DNA of 33,884 nucleotides, from the NCBI GenBank assembly GCA_024398535.1, contig JAKSIY010000015.1:1-33884 (forward strand), written 5' to 3'. Positions 1-9,160 of the stretch are shown here, in pieces. Within the stretch, counting starts at the first letter, position 1. Every line of letters begins with the position of its first letter. The stretch comes from Bacteroidaceae bacterium. GTDB lineage: Bacteria; Bacteroidota; Bacteroidia; Bacteroidales; Bacteroidaceae. The notes below the pieces were generated by a model. The model was not told the origin of the DNA and searched no databases. It was given only the letters and a program-made list of their open reading frames with translations. The position numbers were made by a program, and so were the translations under genes.

Positions 1-332
1 ACATGGAGCTCGGGCCGCTTGAGATTGCCAACATCTACCGCAACAGATGGCAGATCGAGACGTTCTTCAAGTGGATCAAAGGGAACCTGACCATCAAGTC
101 ACTCTGGGGTTACTCCGAGAATGCAGTCAAGATCCACCTGTGGGTCGCAATTAGTTCATACTTGTTGCTTGCCTGGATCAAAGCCGAACTCAAGAGTCCA
201 CTCACAATAACGGAGATATCCAAGGTCGTGGAGACTTTCATTCTCTCAAAGGCTGACCTTAGAGACTTGTTGGAAGTTCCGGAAATGCTCACTCAAAATC
301 AAAATGTCAATGAACTGTTTATAGACTTTTAA
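1..332 (+). CDS. IS4-family transposase, C-terminal part (5' end outside window)
   Basis: This is the C-terminal part of a DDE transposase; the reading frame is open to the left edge. Counting from the ATG at base 3, Y12, R15, E19 and K26 have exactly the Y-(2)-R-(3)-E-(6)-K spacing of the IS4-family signature, with E19 as the third catalytic acid. The residues after the signature (a hydrophobic helix near 45-60, ending in LFIDF) resemble the normal C-terminus of Bacteroidota IS4-type transposases, so the 3' end looks complete. The N-terminal DDE residues and the left inverted repeat lie outside the window. The right inverted repeat was not identified; it should fall between about 333 and 350, where a decayed minus-strand gene begins. 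Whether the element is intact cannot be judged. Confidence 0.85.
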   Translation, partial: MELGPLEIANIYRNRWQIETFFKWIKGNLTIKSLWGYSENAVKIHLWVAISSYLLLAWIKAELKSPLTITEISKVVETFILSKADLRDLLEVPEMLTQNQNVNELFIDF

Positions 333-646
333 AAATTTATCGCATCAGTAATACTTTGATATATGAAATCGTATTGGGTACTGTCAAAGGAGAATATATT
401 AAAGTATATCTCCTTATCGTAATCATAATCTGATTCCGGAACACCTTCTGGAACCATTCCATAGGTCCGCTTCAGATGATCCTCTGTCTCTGATGGATTC
501 ATATAGTAAACCATCAGATTATTATGGTTCACGGTAACCTCAACCTGTTTACCCTTGTACCAGTAATAGTCTTTTGTCTTGTTCTGTGCTTGACACACTC
601 CAAAACTTGTCAGCAGCAAAACAGATTATAGTTGTATCCTATTCAT
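329..646 (-). pseudogene. Broken secreted module protein: stop codon in signal peptide, cut at IS end
   Basis: The ATG at 646-644 opens a frame reading MNRIQL, then TAA (628-626), then SVLLLTSFGVCQAQ in the same frame. Together these form a normal signal peptide interrupted at codon 7; a TTA-to-TAA change would explain it. The frame then continues to 329, and residues after the signal (YYWYKGKQVEVTVN...VYYMNP) align with the first of the two modules near the C-terminus of the BspA-like protein upstream. Similarity lasts about 75 residues and stops near 350, where the IS4-type transposase end begins, so the gene is probably also truncated at its 3' side. A shorter product could start at TTG 619 but would have a poor signal peptide. 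It lies 9 bases after the S74 gene, as the last member of the minus-strand operon. Confidence 0.75.
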
Positions 647-655
647 AGCATTTAC

Positions 656-1852
656 TTACTTGGTCAGTATCATTCTTTTGGTATCTATCACCTGACCATC
701 GGCTATTAGGGAATACATATAAATGCCAGCATCAAGTGATGAACCTGCTATCTTTACGCTAACATCACCGCGGGCTGTGATCGGATGTACGTCTATCTGC
801 GCGCCTGTCATGTCATATATGTATAATGAGGCACTCTGAACGTCATTGGAAACTGAACACTCAATTGTGGTGCTCTCTGTGAATGGATTCGGATTGTTCT
901 GAAGGAGCAGTGTCTGGGATGCAATCTGTTCTGAAGACATGGAAAGATCTCCACGGGTTATGGGGACAGATTTCTCTGTCTTTAACTCATCAAGTTCTAA
1001 CTTGAGTTCCTGAATGGATTTGATAAGTACCGGTATTAACTCTGTATAGTTAACAGCAAGATAACCATTTCCATCCTCTCTGATAAGATTCGGATAGATT
1101 GTCTGAAGTTCCTGGGCTATAAGGCCAAAATGGGTGTTTGTCAGAACTGGAGAATCTTTCTCATAAAGATAGTGAGTAATGGTGTCTTCCATGTCAAGTT
1201 CAATCTGTTTCAGATTGTACTGGACTACATTCATGTCCATTATATTGTCTAGACCTCTTCCTTCCAATGGTCTTATGTTTTCTTTTAGACGGAGATCTGA
1301 ACTGGTAACACCTTCTGTAACTGTCAGACTACCTGCAATTTTAACCTTGCCGTCAAAGTAGGCGGCATACTTCTGGTCCATATAAACACCGTCGGGATTA
1401 TTTCCGCCTGAGGCATAAAGACCTGCGCCATTTGAAAGAGGATATATGGCAGCACTTACGCCATAGGTATAGCCAGACTGACCGCGGCCAGCATTAGACT
1501 GAAGACCATAAACCTTACCGGATGACAATTCGGAAGGACCCATTGCCTCTGACTTCATGCCCCAATTGTTTCCACCATTGGTTATCTGGATATTCGACGA
1601 GATTCCTGTACGACCTCCTGTAGGAGTGCTTCCTGAACAAAAAACATACAGACCTGTCTTGTATCCTGCACCGTTGAAATACGCTAAGGTGTTATTGACT
1701 CCCCTGTGATTGATGCTGAACTTTGAAAGAAGGGGCTGAGTAGTGGAATACTCAAATCCAACTGCTGCATTTCCACTCTGCTCAACTAAAAACTGAGCAT
1801 TTGCTACAAGCGGCATGACCAGAGCACATGCCAGTAAATTTTTCTTTTTCAT
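656..1852 (-). CDS. Secreted protein with S74 intramolecular chaperone domain and T9SS sorting tail
   Basis: 398 residues. Signal peptide 1-20 ends in ANAQ. Residues 21-180 are glycine/asparagine-rich beta-type sequence that I do not recognise. Residues 184-295 are a peptidase S74 chaperone domain of the kind found at the end of phage tailspikes: it begins SSDLRLKEN and contains HFGLIAQELQ and NYTELIPVLI. S185 and K190 have the five-residue spacing of the Ser-Lys dyad that cleaves endosialidase chaperones. The domain ends in a short coiled coil (275-294). Residues 316-398 are a type A T9SS sorting domain (NNPNPF, YDMTG, GIYMYSL, KRMILTK), predicting export across the outer membrane. The order is unusual, because self-cleavage at S185 would separate the N-terminal part from the sorting tail. 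It lies 42 bases after the regulator gene with no promoter seen between, so probably co-transcribed. Cargo role unknown. Confidence 0.85.
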   Translation of the reverse strand: MKKKNLLACALVMPLVANAQFLVEQSGNAAVGFEYSTTQPLLSKFSINHRGVNNTLAYFNGAGYKTGLYVFCSGSTPTGGRTGISSNIQITNGGNNWGMKSEAMGPSELSSGKVYGLQSNAGRGQSGYTYGVSAAIYPLSNGAGLYASGGNNPDGVYMDQKYAAYFDGKVKIAGSLTVTEGVTSSDLRLKENIRPLEGRGLDNIMDMNVVQYNLKQIELDMEDTITHYLYEKDSPVLTNTHFGLIAQELQTIYPNLIREDGNGYLAVNYTELIPVLIKSIQELKLELDELKTEKSVPITRGDLSMSSEQIASQTLLLQNNPNPFTESTTIECSVSNDVQSASLYIYDMTGAQIDVHPITARGDVSVKIAGSSLDAGIYMYSLIADGQVIDTKRMILTK

Positions 1853-1894
1853 AGTTTTGTGTTTTAGATTAATACATCAATGGTAATTGAAAAA

Positions 1895-3556
1895 TCAGCA
1901 GAACAGGGCGCAGAACTCAGGGAATTCCTTCTTAAGACGATACTTTCTCTTTCTGATAGCTTCTGAAGAAACGACCTGAAGAAGCTGGGATATCAACTCA
2001 TTGCCGCAACCCAGATAGGACAGGACAAGCGTGTATGCCTCATCAGGGCTTGAACCGGGAATCTCATAGAAGATGTCCTTGAAGACCTCATTGAAAGTTT
2101 CGTTAATCTGGGCCAAAATGGATTCCCGCTGACCTGACGTTATTTCTGAGTTCATCTTATACTTTGTCAGAGTACCGGCAACGCTCTGAATATTGAACTG
2201 GTCACGTGCTACTGAAAGACGGTTTGCATATACCTGCAGAAGTACCTGACGTGACTCCTCATCATGCAGGGACATCTGGCGCACCTTTTCTTCAAGCTGA
2301 CGAATGCTGTAACTCTGTATCTCATCCATCTGACGGAACAGCTCTACCTCTTTCTCATGCAGTTCGTTTGTACGGTCAAGTATTGTCTTCAACGATCTCC
2401 TGCGGTACACGTTGTAAAGCAGGAAGAGTGTCAGCGCAAGAATTGCAATAAGGAATGAAGACAGGAACATGAACGTTCTATGTCTGTATTTAAGGTCTCT
2501 TGTTACCTGATCCTTCCAGAAGGTTCGTTTTATCTCCTGTACCTCGGCAGCATTCTCCTGCGCCTTTATTGAGTCTGCCAGAGAGGTGAAGACAGACAGA
2601 TACTTGAGTGCATCGTCACTGAGACCGCGCTGAATAGACTGCTGGGTAAGGCGCAGCGAATTGCCGTAATCTGTGTACAGCTCATCATGGCAGTCAAGAG
2701 ACAGTCTGTAATAGTGGTATGCGGAATCACTCTGGTCAAGGGCCATGAAGGCATCGCCCTTAATGCTGTATGCAGCACCTGCAGCTGACTTGTCTGCGGT
2801 CATGGCCAAGTACTGCTCAATATTGTCCAGGCACTTTTCGTAGTCTTGGCGCATCAGGCATATCTTTGATTTCTGCAGGTAGATTCCACGCTTGTTGATG
2901 CGGCTGAACAGCGGCTCTGACAGAAGCGTATTGAATATGCTGTCCGCACTGTCATATCTCAGCTCATACAGGCGACACAAGCCCATGTGGTACTTGGCGT
3001 AATAGGCCATCCTTGTATCCTGCAGATGCAGGGACTTCTCAAGACAAGAATACAGGTGCCTGTAAGCATCAGCATAGAGTCTCTTTTCCAGATACAGTGA
3101 ACCCAGATTCTGCTCAACAATGGCATAGGTGCGGTCAAGGGTGTCAGGAAACAGACTCTGCGAGGTCAGGAATGCAGACAGTGCATCGGCAGCATTGCCA
3201 TTTGTCATGTAGATGCAACCCAATCCATACCAGCTAAGTGCAGCACGCTTTCCCTTATGATTCTTTCCATACCAGTCTGTTGCAATCAGTGCCAGGCTGT
3301 CTGACTCAGGATCAACGTAGCATTTGTAGTCTGCAAGAGTCCTGAGCATTGCATACAGCGCCCGTTCCTCTCCGTTGAGCGATGCGGAACTGACACTGTC
3401 AAGGATTATCCTGGCAACAGACGGATCTGAATCCATAATCTTCTCTGCACTCTGCAGGTAGCCATACTGACTGCTCCTGAAACATGACACAGTCAGTCCC
3501 ACAAGCATGACAGTCATCAATATCTTTAAATACTTTCTAGAAAACATGGTATTCAT
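1895..3556 (-). CDS. Transmembrane TPR / C-terminal HTH regulator
   Basis: 553 residues, of a family common beside surface-protein genes in Bacteroidota. Residues 1-25 are a signal/anchor ending TVSC, which resembles a lipobox but has a poor -3 residue. Residues 30-340 are helical repeats of TPR type (for example YGLGCIYMTNGNAADALSAF). A strong membrane helix lies at 361-382, followed by basic YRRR, then a coiled coil at about 388-432. The C-terminal 505-545 segment (DEAYTLVLSYLGCGNELISQ, then a basic RKRKYRLKKEF) looks like a LuxR-type helix-turn-helix. The inferred topology is TPR outside the inner membrane and HTH in the cytoplasm, making a one-component sensor-regulator. The start codon lies 3 bases after the BspA-like gene's stop, suggesting translational coupling. 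An alternative start is the ATG at 3547. The signal and target genes are unknown; its own operon is the obvious candidate. Confidence 0.75.
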   Translation of the reverse strand: MNTMFSRKYLKILMTVMLVGLTVSCFRSSQYGYLQSAEKIMDSDPSVARIILDSVSSASLNGEERALYAMLRTLADYKCYVDPESDSLALIATDWYGKNHKGKRAALSWYGLGCIYMTNGNAADALSAFLTSQSLFPDTLDRTYAIVEQNLGSLYLEKRLYADAYRHLYSCLEKSLHLQDTRMAYYAKYHMGLCRLYELRYDSADSIFNTLLSEPLFSRINKRGIYLQKSKICLMRQDYEKCLDNIEQYLAMTADKSAAGAAYSIKGDAFMALDQSDSAYHYYRLSLDCHDELYTDYGNSLRLTQQSIQRGLSDDALKYLSVFTSLADSIKAQENAAEVQEIKRTFWKDQVTRDLKYRHRTFMFLSSFLIAILALTLFLLYNVYRRRSLKTILDRTNELHEKEVELFRQMDEIQSYSIRQLEEKVRQMSLHDEESRQVLLQVYANRLSVARDQFNIQSVAGTLTKYKMNSEITSGQRESILAQINETFNEVFKDIFYEIPGSSPDEAYTLVLSYLGCGNELISQLLQVVSSEAIRKRKYRLKKEFPEFCALFC

Positions 3557-3559
3557 TCT

Positions 3560-6500
3560 TTATTCTGTAATCATTACCCTACGGCTCTCAATAACCTTTC
3601 CGTCTGCCACCCTGGTAAAGATATATATGCCTGGGGTCTCAGGTTCTGACACCCTGCGTCCATTCAGGTCATGTATAATCAGCTTCTGTCCTGGCTGTGT
3701 GGCTATGGAATCTATTGAAACAGGGCCGTCATTCCTGGTAAGAGTTGCAAATATTGGATATACATTCAGACAGAATCCACTCTCAAAGAACGTGTTCAGA
3801 CACTTCAGGGCATTTCCTGAAGAGGATTTGTTTGAACGCAGCTCAAAGAGACCTGTCTCTGAATCAAATCCGACAAGCGCTGTACCGGTTTCTTCAAGAA
3901 GGATATTGAATGAGGCGGTATCGGATGAATCTACCACTTCAACCAGGAATGTGTTGGTGACTGCTTTCAGTTCGTCACCGATCATCATGGTCCTCTCTAC
4001 GTCATCAACCAATTGCTCCTGCATCAGTCGGCTCACTAGGTTGTCAACGTTCACCTCTTCAATTACACCCGGGGCAATGACTACACCTTCAGGTATCTTG
4101 AAAGGAAGAGCACGTATCAGGGTGCTGTCTGCCCTCATATAGGCAATACTGTCCATCTCATATTCGTCTGATACGGTAACTCCATATACCCTTGACAGGA
4201 ACTCAAGGACCGTCTCATCCGTGACTCCACCACGTGTCTTGTTGTTGGCATCGTCATCTGGATCCTCATAATAAATCACTATGGTCTGTTCATCATTCTT
4301 CTTGGTGAACTTCTCATCACCAATATAATACTTTGAATAGGTCGGAATGCCCCAGTAATACTTCTCATCGCTGAAATGTTCACGTCCCTCTGTCATGAGG
4401 GATATGCTGCTGCAGATTCCTGACTCATAGAACATGTTTGCGCAATCAATGACATCGGCTACGGAATTCCTGTCTGCCTGTATGTAATAGGTAAGTCTTC
4501 CGTAAGTATGGCTCTTTATTCTGGTACCGGTATATTCAAGCTCCTTCTCAAGAGCGGACTCATAGCTTCTGTCCTTTAGAACTACCTGGAACTGGTCATA
4601 CAGGCCTACTGGGTAATGACTGTCTATTACACGCTCAACATCTATCACAGACGGGTCAACTCTCAAGGCAGACAGTGTCTGCTCAAATTGCGCATCATTC
4701 AGATAGAATCTGCCGTTCATGACCAGCTCACCTTCATAGGTTCCAAGATGAATGTAGCTGCCCTTGACAGGAGTGATTCCATAGTCTTCCCTGAGTTTGT
4801 CCAGTACTTCCGGGCTTCTTCTGTAATACAGCATGACCTGAGTTCTGTTTATGTCAAGATCTATTCTTTCTCCAAATCTGTAGGTGTATGCGCTGTCTGA
4901 CGATGCCGTCATCTGCCGGTCTGGAACCTGTCCCTTCACACCGAAAGACATTGGTACAGAACACATGAACGGAAGGCCGTCAACTACGAATGTGGCGGCA
5001 CCGAACAAAGGTGCGATTTGATCAGAAGGACGCTCCATTACCAGTGTCTGGGTGACTGCATCAAAACCTGACACCTTCCAGTATTCTGCCTTACCACCAG
5101 GGAAGAGCATCCTGGCACTTATTCCGTCAGTAGAGGTCAAATTCTCATGTGAACTGAAATGAAGGGTCACAATCCTAGTATCAGTTGGATTCTCAAACGA
5201 ATATGGTGCAGGGTCAGAGTATCTCAAGTCCGGACCATGTGAAACAGAGAAATCCATCCTGACTGCAAGATCATGGAAATCATGAAGCGGCTTGTAAGAC
5301 TTCTCCTTGCTCTCAGGATCAATGAAGCTTACATACTTGATACACAACCCGTTGTCAGATGGCAGATTAATGAAGGAGACCCTGAGGTCTTCATACTGTT
5401 CCATCTCCGTTTCTGAGAACAGATAGATTGAATTGTCGGAGTGGATGAACTCTGCATAATTCAGGTCTATCCTTTCCCTCACATTGGTTGACGGATTGAC
5501 GCCTGTTACCTCAAAGCAGGCAGGATCTATCTCATATATGCCAACAGGATCAACCGGTAACTGAGGCATAACCAGATCTGAACTGAAGTACAGCCTTATC
5601 AGGTCATTGTTGCAGACTGCTTCTACGTCATACTTGTCTGACACGGAGATATCATCAATGGAGAATGTCTGGCCAGGACTGAGAAATGAGAATCTTACAT
5701 AGCAGTCATCACAGTCGTAACCTATTCGGAACGAGCCTCTGTACTGTTCCCAGTCTTCTGAGAAGGAAGTGAGTGAACTCATGTGACCCAATACCATGTC
5801 ATCTGACCTGCGGACCACGTCAACCTGGAGATTTCCTGTCCAGCAGTCTGACATGACGGAATATTTCACGAAGTATGAAACGCCCGCCTTCAGGTTGAAA
5901 CTGCCCACTTTCAGGACAGCATCGGTCAAACCGCAGTCATAGTCGTTATTGATGCCGGCAGTCTTCCAGACAAGATATGTGTTGTCACCGTCTGTTTCTG
6001 TCTGGACAATGTCACTCTTGACGTTCCAACGTATATCCTTCGTGACTGTCTCTACACGGCATACTTCCATATTCTCAAACCCACAGAAGAAATCCAGACC
6101 TTCAGGATCTGCGGAACCTTCTGCCTCTACGATATTGCTGAACAGACCCCAGCAAGGGGCATTGCGGTAAGCATCAATGCTGCCCGCTGGTACTTGAAGC
6201 AAGGCATTGGAATACACTGACTCTGAGAATACACTCCTCTGTTTACTCTTGTCCATGTCTTCAACCGTTGCTGCCTGTTCTTTCTGATCAAGAATTATGG
6301 CATCAAGAAGCATGGTATTTGAGTATGTCTTTGTCTCTGAAGCGGTCATGTTGATCTTTATGGAAACCGTCAGCTTGTTCTCCTGGCCATACGGCATGTT
6401 GTCAAAGAGTTCTATTTGTCCAACCAGAATGGTGTCTGCCTTCTGCTTGTCGTTCACATACTTATAATTCCTGGTTGGTCTGTCTGGGTCCTTTTGGGTA

Positions 6501-9139
6501 AACTGGACTATGTTGCCATCCTTGTCAAGACTGTTCAGGAAACAGTTGAACTGGTTTGGCTTTGTCTTTGTAAATTCCGGTAACAATCCATTTGGCAGTA
6601 CCACAACATACACGTCATACTTTCCCGGGGTCTCATACTCAACATCAAAATCTGCCTGCCACTGGTCTGTTACGCCCTTGTCACCATAAAGAACCAGGGA
6701 CCTGCCATACATGGCCTGCTCCGTATTCACTATTGAGTCTGCCAGGAAACCCAGGGAACCGGCATATACATCCTCGGCCTGCATCACCGGCTCACAGTAT
6801 TTGGAAAGATCAGCTATACGCGGAGGCACTGCACTTGTAATGGTAATTTTCTCTATCAAGTCCGATGCACCGAATGCATAAGCCCCAATTGACGGAGCAC
6901 TGTTAATCTCAATTTCCTTCAGCCTGTCTGACTTCCAGAACGCAAAGTTCTCAACAGAAGTCACACCGCTGCCAAGTACCAGTCCTGTCATGTTCTCAAG
7001 CCTGCGTCCATCATTGAAAAAGCCTAGTATCACGCTCACGTTGTCAGCAAAGCGTGCAGTAAAGGATTCTGCACGGTTATAAAGATCATCTGAAACCATT
7101 GTATGAAGATCCAGGCCACCTTCATAATAAACCCGCTCACGGTCTGTCTGAATAAAGTGATCCTCCCATACAATATCCCAGGTACAGCCATCAAGATTAC
7201 TGATGAAAAATGGTGCTGCATCAACTACCTGACACCCTGAAGGATATGTTATGGACCTGATTCCAGTGCAACCAGAGAAAGAATTCAGGAAAGCAGTTTG
7301 TACACCTTTTGGGATTTCTATTGATTCCAAATTACTGCAACCGGCAAAGGCATATTTTCCAATCTCTTTCAAACCTTCAGGAAAGATGACAGATTTAATG
7401 CCAGAACAGCCACTGAAAGCATTGTTTCCAATAGAAATAAGACTTTCTGGAAAATAAATATCAGTGATTGCTGTGTTCTTGAAGGCGTCAGGAGCCACAT
7501 ATTCTGTACCCTTCTTTATTCTGACAGGAACTGAAGAATTCTTGTCAAGCAGCTTCAATGCAGACCTTCCCACATATACTATATTGTCTTCTCCAGCTGC
7601 CAGGCTGAAACATCCTACAAATTCAAGACCTGTAAGACCACAGCCCTGGGCCATATCTATTTGATTGAGCGAACAACCATAATAACTGCTATTTATATCA
7701 ATATCTGTTACAGAAGAAGGAATAGATACATACAAAAGGTCATTTCCAAACGCGCCATTTCGGATAACCTTTACTGGATAGACAGCTCCGTCAACCGTTA
7801 TCTCATCTGGAATAATCAGTCTGCTGACATTGTCTGTACAACAAACCACAGCATGACCATTCTCAATTGCGTAATAAATGTTGTCCAGATAAAGGGCATA
7901 TTTGCTGGGATCCGGTTTATATTCAGCATCGTGGTTAACAACACAATGAAAGTAAGGATCATCTAACGATACTCCATAATAATCCAATTTTATCAATTCA
8001 TTACCCCAGGTAACCATTTTCAGACTATTACACCTTACAAACGTTTCTTCAATGTCTGATTTAATGGCGGCAGCTTCAGGTACTGAAACGGCAGTCAGTG
8101 ATGCACAGTTCCGAAAAGAACCTATTTTCTCAATAGTCTCAGGAAGAGAAAGACTTGTAAGCAGATAGCAGTTCCTGAAAGCATTCTTTGATATTTCATT
8201 AACCCTATAATCAGCCCCATCTATGTTGACATGTGCAGGTATAACCACATCCCCATGGTAATAATAATCACCGGCCACAACCTTGCACGTTCTGTCTGTC
8301 AGTGATGTCACAACATAGTAAATACCGTCAATGCATACGGCATTCAGATTGTCCTTATCATCACCGTAGTAATCTGAGAAGATGGTTGTTGTATTGCGGC
8401 ATCTTATCTTGAAAAGAATGCTGTCTGCCGGCTGTGACGGACTGATTATGTCAGAACCATAATCAAAAGGATATATGTGTTCAGCGCGCTGCCATGTCTT
8501 TCCTGATTCATTTCCATCATAATAGGAATATAATGCAACACTGTTTTCAGGGACATACAGGTTGCACTCTGTATAAGAAAGCTCATTCAGGTTGAACATC
8601 ATATGATTATACTGCATATAGCCTCCATCCTTAGCAATGACATCAGGTGGTGTGGTTGATTTCAGATATACGGAAGACAAGGAATAATTATTGATAGCAG
8701 TGCAGTGAATCGCCTTGAGTGTGCTAGGCAGAATAAGGGTATGCAGCTTATGATTGCCTTCAAAAGCATATTCATCAATGTATGTCACGCCCTCAGGTAT
8801 CTCAAGACATGATAGATTGTCGCAGTAGGCAAAAGCGCTCTTGCCAACTGATCTCAGCGTTGTTGGAAGCTGAACTGAGGTAAGGTCCTTGCAGAAAGCA
8901 AAGGCTCCCTGGGCTATGCTTACAACCTCATACTGGGTACCATCAACTGACACTCGTTCCGGTATCACGACAGCACCACTGTAGCCTTCCGGGGAATAAA
9001 CAACTTTGCAGCTTGGTATATCAGTAGCTGATATGACATACCTGATTCCGCCTACAGAGACTGTATCCAGAACCTCAACTGCAAAAGAATTGATACTTGA
9101 CAATGCAAGCAATGCTGACAATAAAAACCTGATTTTCAT
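3560..9139 (-). CDS. BspA-like leucine-rich-repeat surface protein with T9SS sorting tail
   Basis: About 1859 residues. I chose the ATG at 9139 because AAGGAG lies just before it and the signal peptide MKIRFLLSALLALSSINSFA follows; the longer frame starts at TTG 9163. Blocks of LRR_5/TpLRR repeats (pattern L..I.lP..l..Ig..AF..C) occupy roughly 65-160, 300-360, 450-635 and 715-765, interrupted by non-repeat segments. Residues about 1020-1170 look like a jelly-roll, CBM-type domain (ending FSIDDISVSD). Unclassified, probably beta-sandwich, sequence follows to 1410. Two homologous modules lie at about 1417-1587 and 1602-1802. Residues about 1808-1859 are a T9SS type A tail (HDLNGRRV, GIYIFTRVADGKVIESRRV). 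BspA-type proteins are known surface adhesins; that role here is inferred. First gene of the minus-strand surface operon. Confidence 0.88.
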   Translation of the reverse strand: MKIRFLLSALLALSSINSFAVEVLDTVSVGGIRYVISATDIPSCKVVYSPEGYSGAVVIPERVSVDGTQYEVVSIAQGAFAFCKDLTSVQLPTTLRSVGKSAFAYCDNLSCLEIPEGVTYIDEYAFEGNHKLHTLILPSTLKAIHCTAINNYSLSSVYLKSTTPPDVIAKDGGYMQYNHMMFNLNELSYTECNLYVPENSVALYSYYDGNESGKTWQRAEHIYPFDYGSDIISPSQPADSILFKIRCRNTTTIFSDYYGDDKDNLNAVCIDGIYYVVTSLTDRTCKVVAGDYYYHGDVVIPAHVNIDGADYRVNEISKNAFRNCYLLTSLSLPETIEKIGSFRNCASLTAVSVPEAAAIKSDIEETFVRCNSLKMVTWGNELIKLDYYGVSLDDPYFHCVVNHDAEYKPDPSKYALYLDNIYYAIENGHAVVCCTDNVSRLIIPDEITVDGAVYPVKVIRNGAFGNDLLYVSIPSSVTDIDINSSYYGCSLNQIDMAQGCGLTGLEFVGCFSLAAGEDNIVYVGRSALKLLDKNSSVPVRIKKGTEYVAPDAFKNTAITDIYFPESLISIGNNAFSGCSGIKSVIFPEGLKEIGKYAFAGCSNLESIEIPKGVQTAFLNSFSGCTGIRSITYPSGCQVVDAAPFFISNLDGCTWDIVWEDHFIQTDRERVYYEGGLDLHTMVSDDLYNRAESFTARFADNVSVILGFFNDGRRLENMTGLVLGSGVTSVENFAFWKSDRLKEIEINSAPSIGAYAFGASDLIEKITITSAVPPRIADLSKYCEPVMQAEDVYAGSLGFLADSIVNTEQAMYGRSLVLYGDKGVTDQWQADFDVEYETPGKYDVYVVVLPNGLLPEFTKTKPNQFNCFLNSLDKDGNIVQFTQKDPDRPTRNYKYVNDKQKADTILVGQIELFDNMPYGQENKLTVSIKINMTASETKTYSNTMLLDAIILDQKEQAATVEDMDKSKQRSVFSESVYSNALLQVPAGSIDAYRNAPCWGLFSNIVEAEGSADPEGLDFFCGFENMEVCRVETVTKDIRWNVKSDIVQTETDGDNTYLVWKTAGINNDYDCGLTDAVLKVGSFNLKAGVSYFVKYSVMSDCWTGNLQVDVVRRSDDMVLGHMSSLTSFSEDWEQYRGSFRIGYDCDDCYVRFSFLSPGQTFSIDDISVSDKYDVEAVCNNDLIRLYFSSDLVMPQLPVDPVGIYEIDPACFEVTGVNPSTNVRERIDLNYAEFIHSDNSIYLFSETEMEQYEDLRVSFINLPSDNGLCIKYVSFIDPESKEKSYKPLHDFHDLAVRMDFSVSHGPDLRYSDPAPYSFENPTDTRIVTLHFSSHENLTSTDGISARMLFPGGKAEYWKVSGFDAVTQTLVMERPSDQIAPLFGAATFVVDGLPFMCSVPMSFGVKGQVPDRQMTASSDSAYTYRFGERIDLDINRTQVMLYYRRSPEVLDKLREDYGITPVKGSYIHLGTYEGELVMNGRFYLNDAQFEQTLSALRVDPSVIDVERVIDSHYPVGLYDQFQVVLKDRSYESALEKELEYTGTRIKSHTYGRLTYYIQADRNSVADVIDCANMFYESGICSSISLMTEGREHFSDEKYYWGIPTYSKYYIGDEKFTKKNDEQTIVIYYEDPDDDANNKTRGGVTDETVLEFLSRVYGVTVSDEYEMDSIAYMRADSTLIRALPFKIPEGVVIAPGVIEEVNVDNLVSRLMQEQLVDDVERTMMIGDELKAVTNTFLVEVVDSSDTASFNILLEETGTALVGFDSETGLFELRSNKSSSGNALKCLNTFFESGFCLNVYPIFATLTRNDGPVSIDSIATQPGQKLIIHDLNGRRVSEPETPGIYIFTRVADGKVIESRRVMITE
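3734..4891 (-). repeat. Two tandem homologous protein modules at the C-terminus of the BspA-like protein
   Basis: Module A is encoded at about 4379-4891 and module B at about 3734-4336. Matching landmarks are YRFGERIDLDIN...VMLYY in A and YYIGDEKFTKKN...IVIYY in B; EYTGT in A and EETGT in B; and NMFYESGICSS in A and NTFFESGFCLN in B. The same opening pattern (YYWYKGKQVEVTVN...VYY) occurs in the broken gene at 329-646. The FYESG-type ending recalls segments found N-terminal to subtilases in Bacteroidota proteins, but no subtilase catalytic domain is present. The similarity was found by eye. Confidence 0.65.
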
Positions 9140-9160
9140 ACGCTCCTTGTTTTTCACCGC

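Noticed and set aside
2203..2208. Further CACGTG cores (also 18714, 18829, 28133, 29497) as parS sites
   Set aside because: The flanks do not match TGTTYCACGTGAAACA; several fall in ordinary codon runs.
3507..4142. Plus-strand ORF of 211 codons over the 3' end of the BspA-like gene
   Set aside because: Serine/threonine-rich antisense frame without domain or promoter; the minus-strand T9SS tail explains this sequence.
7661..7966. Plus-strand ORF of 101 codons inside the BspA-like gene
   Set aside because: No family resemblance, antisense to leucine-rich-repeat coding sequence.
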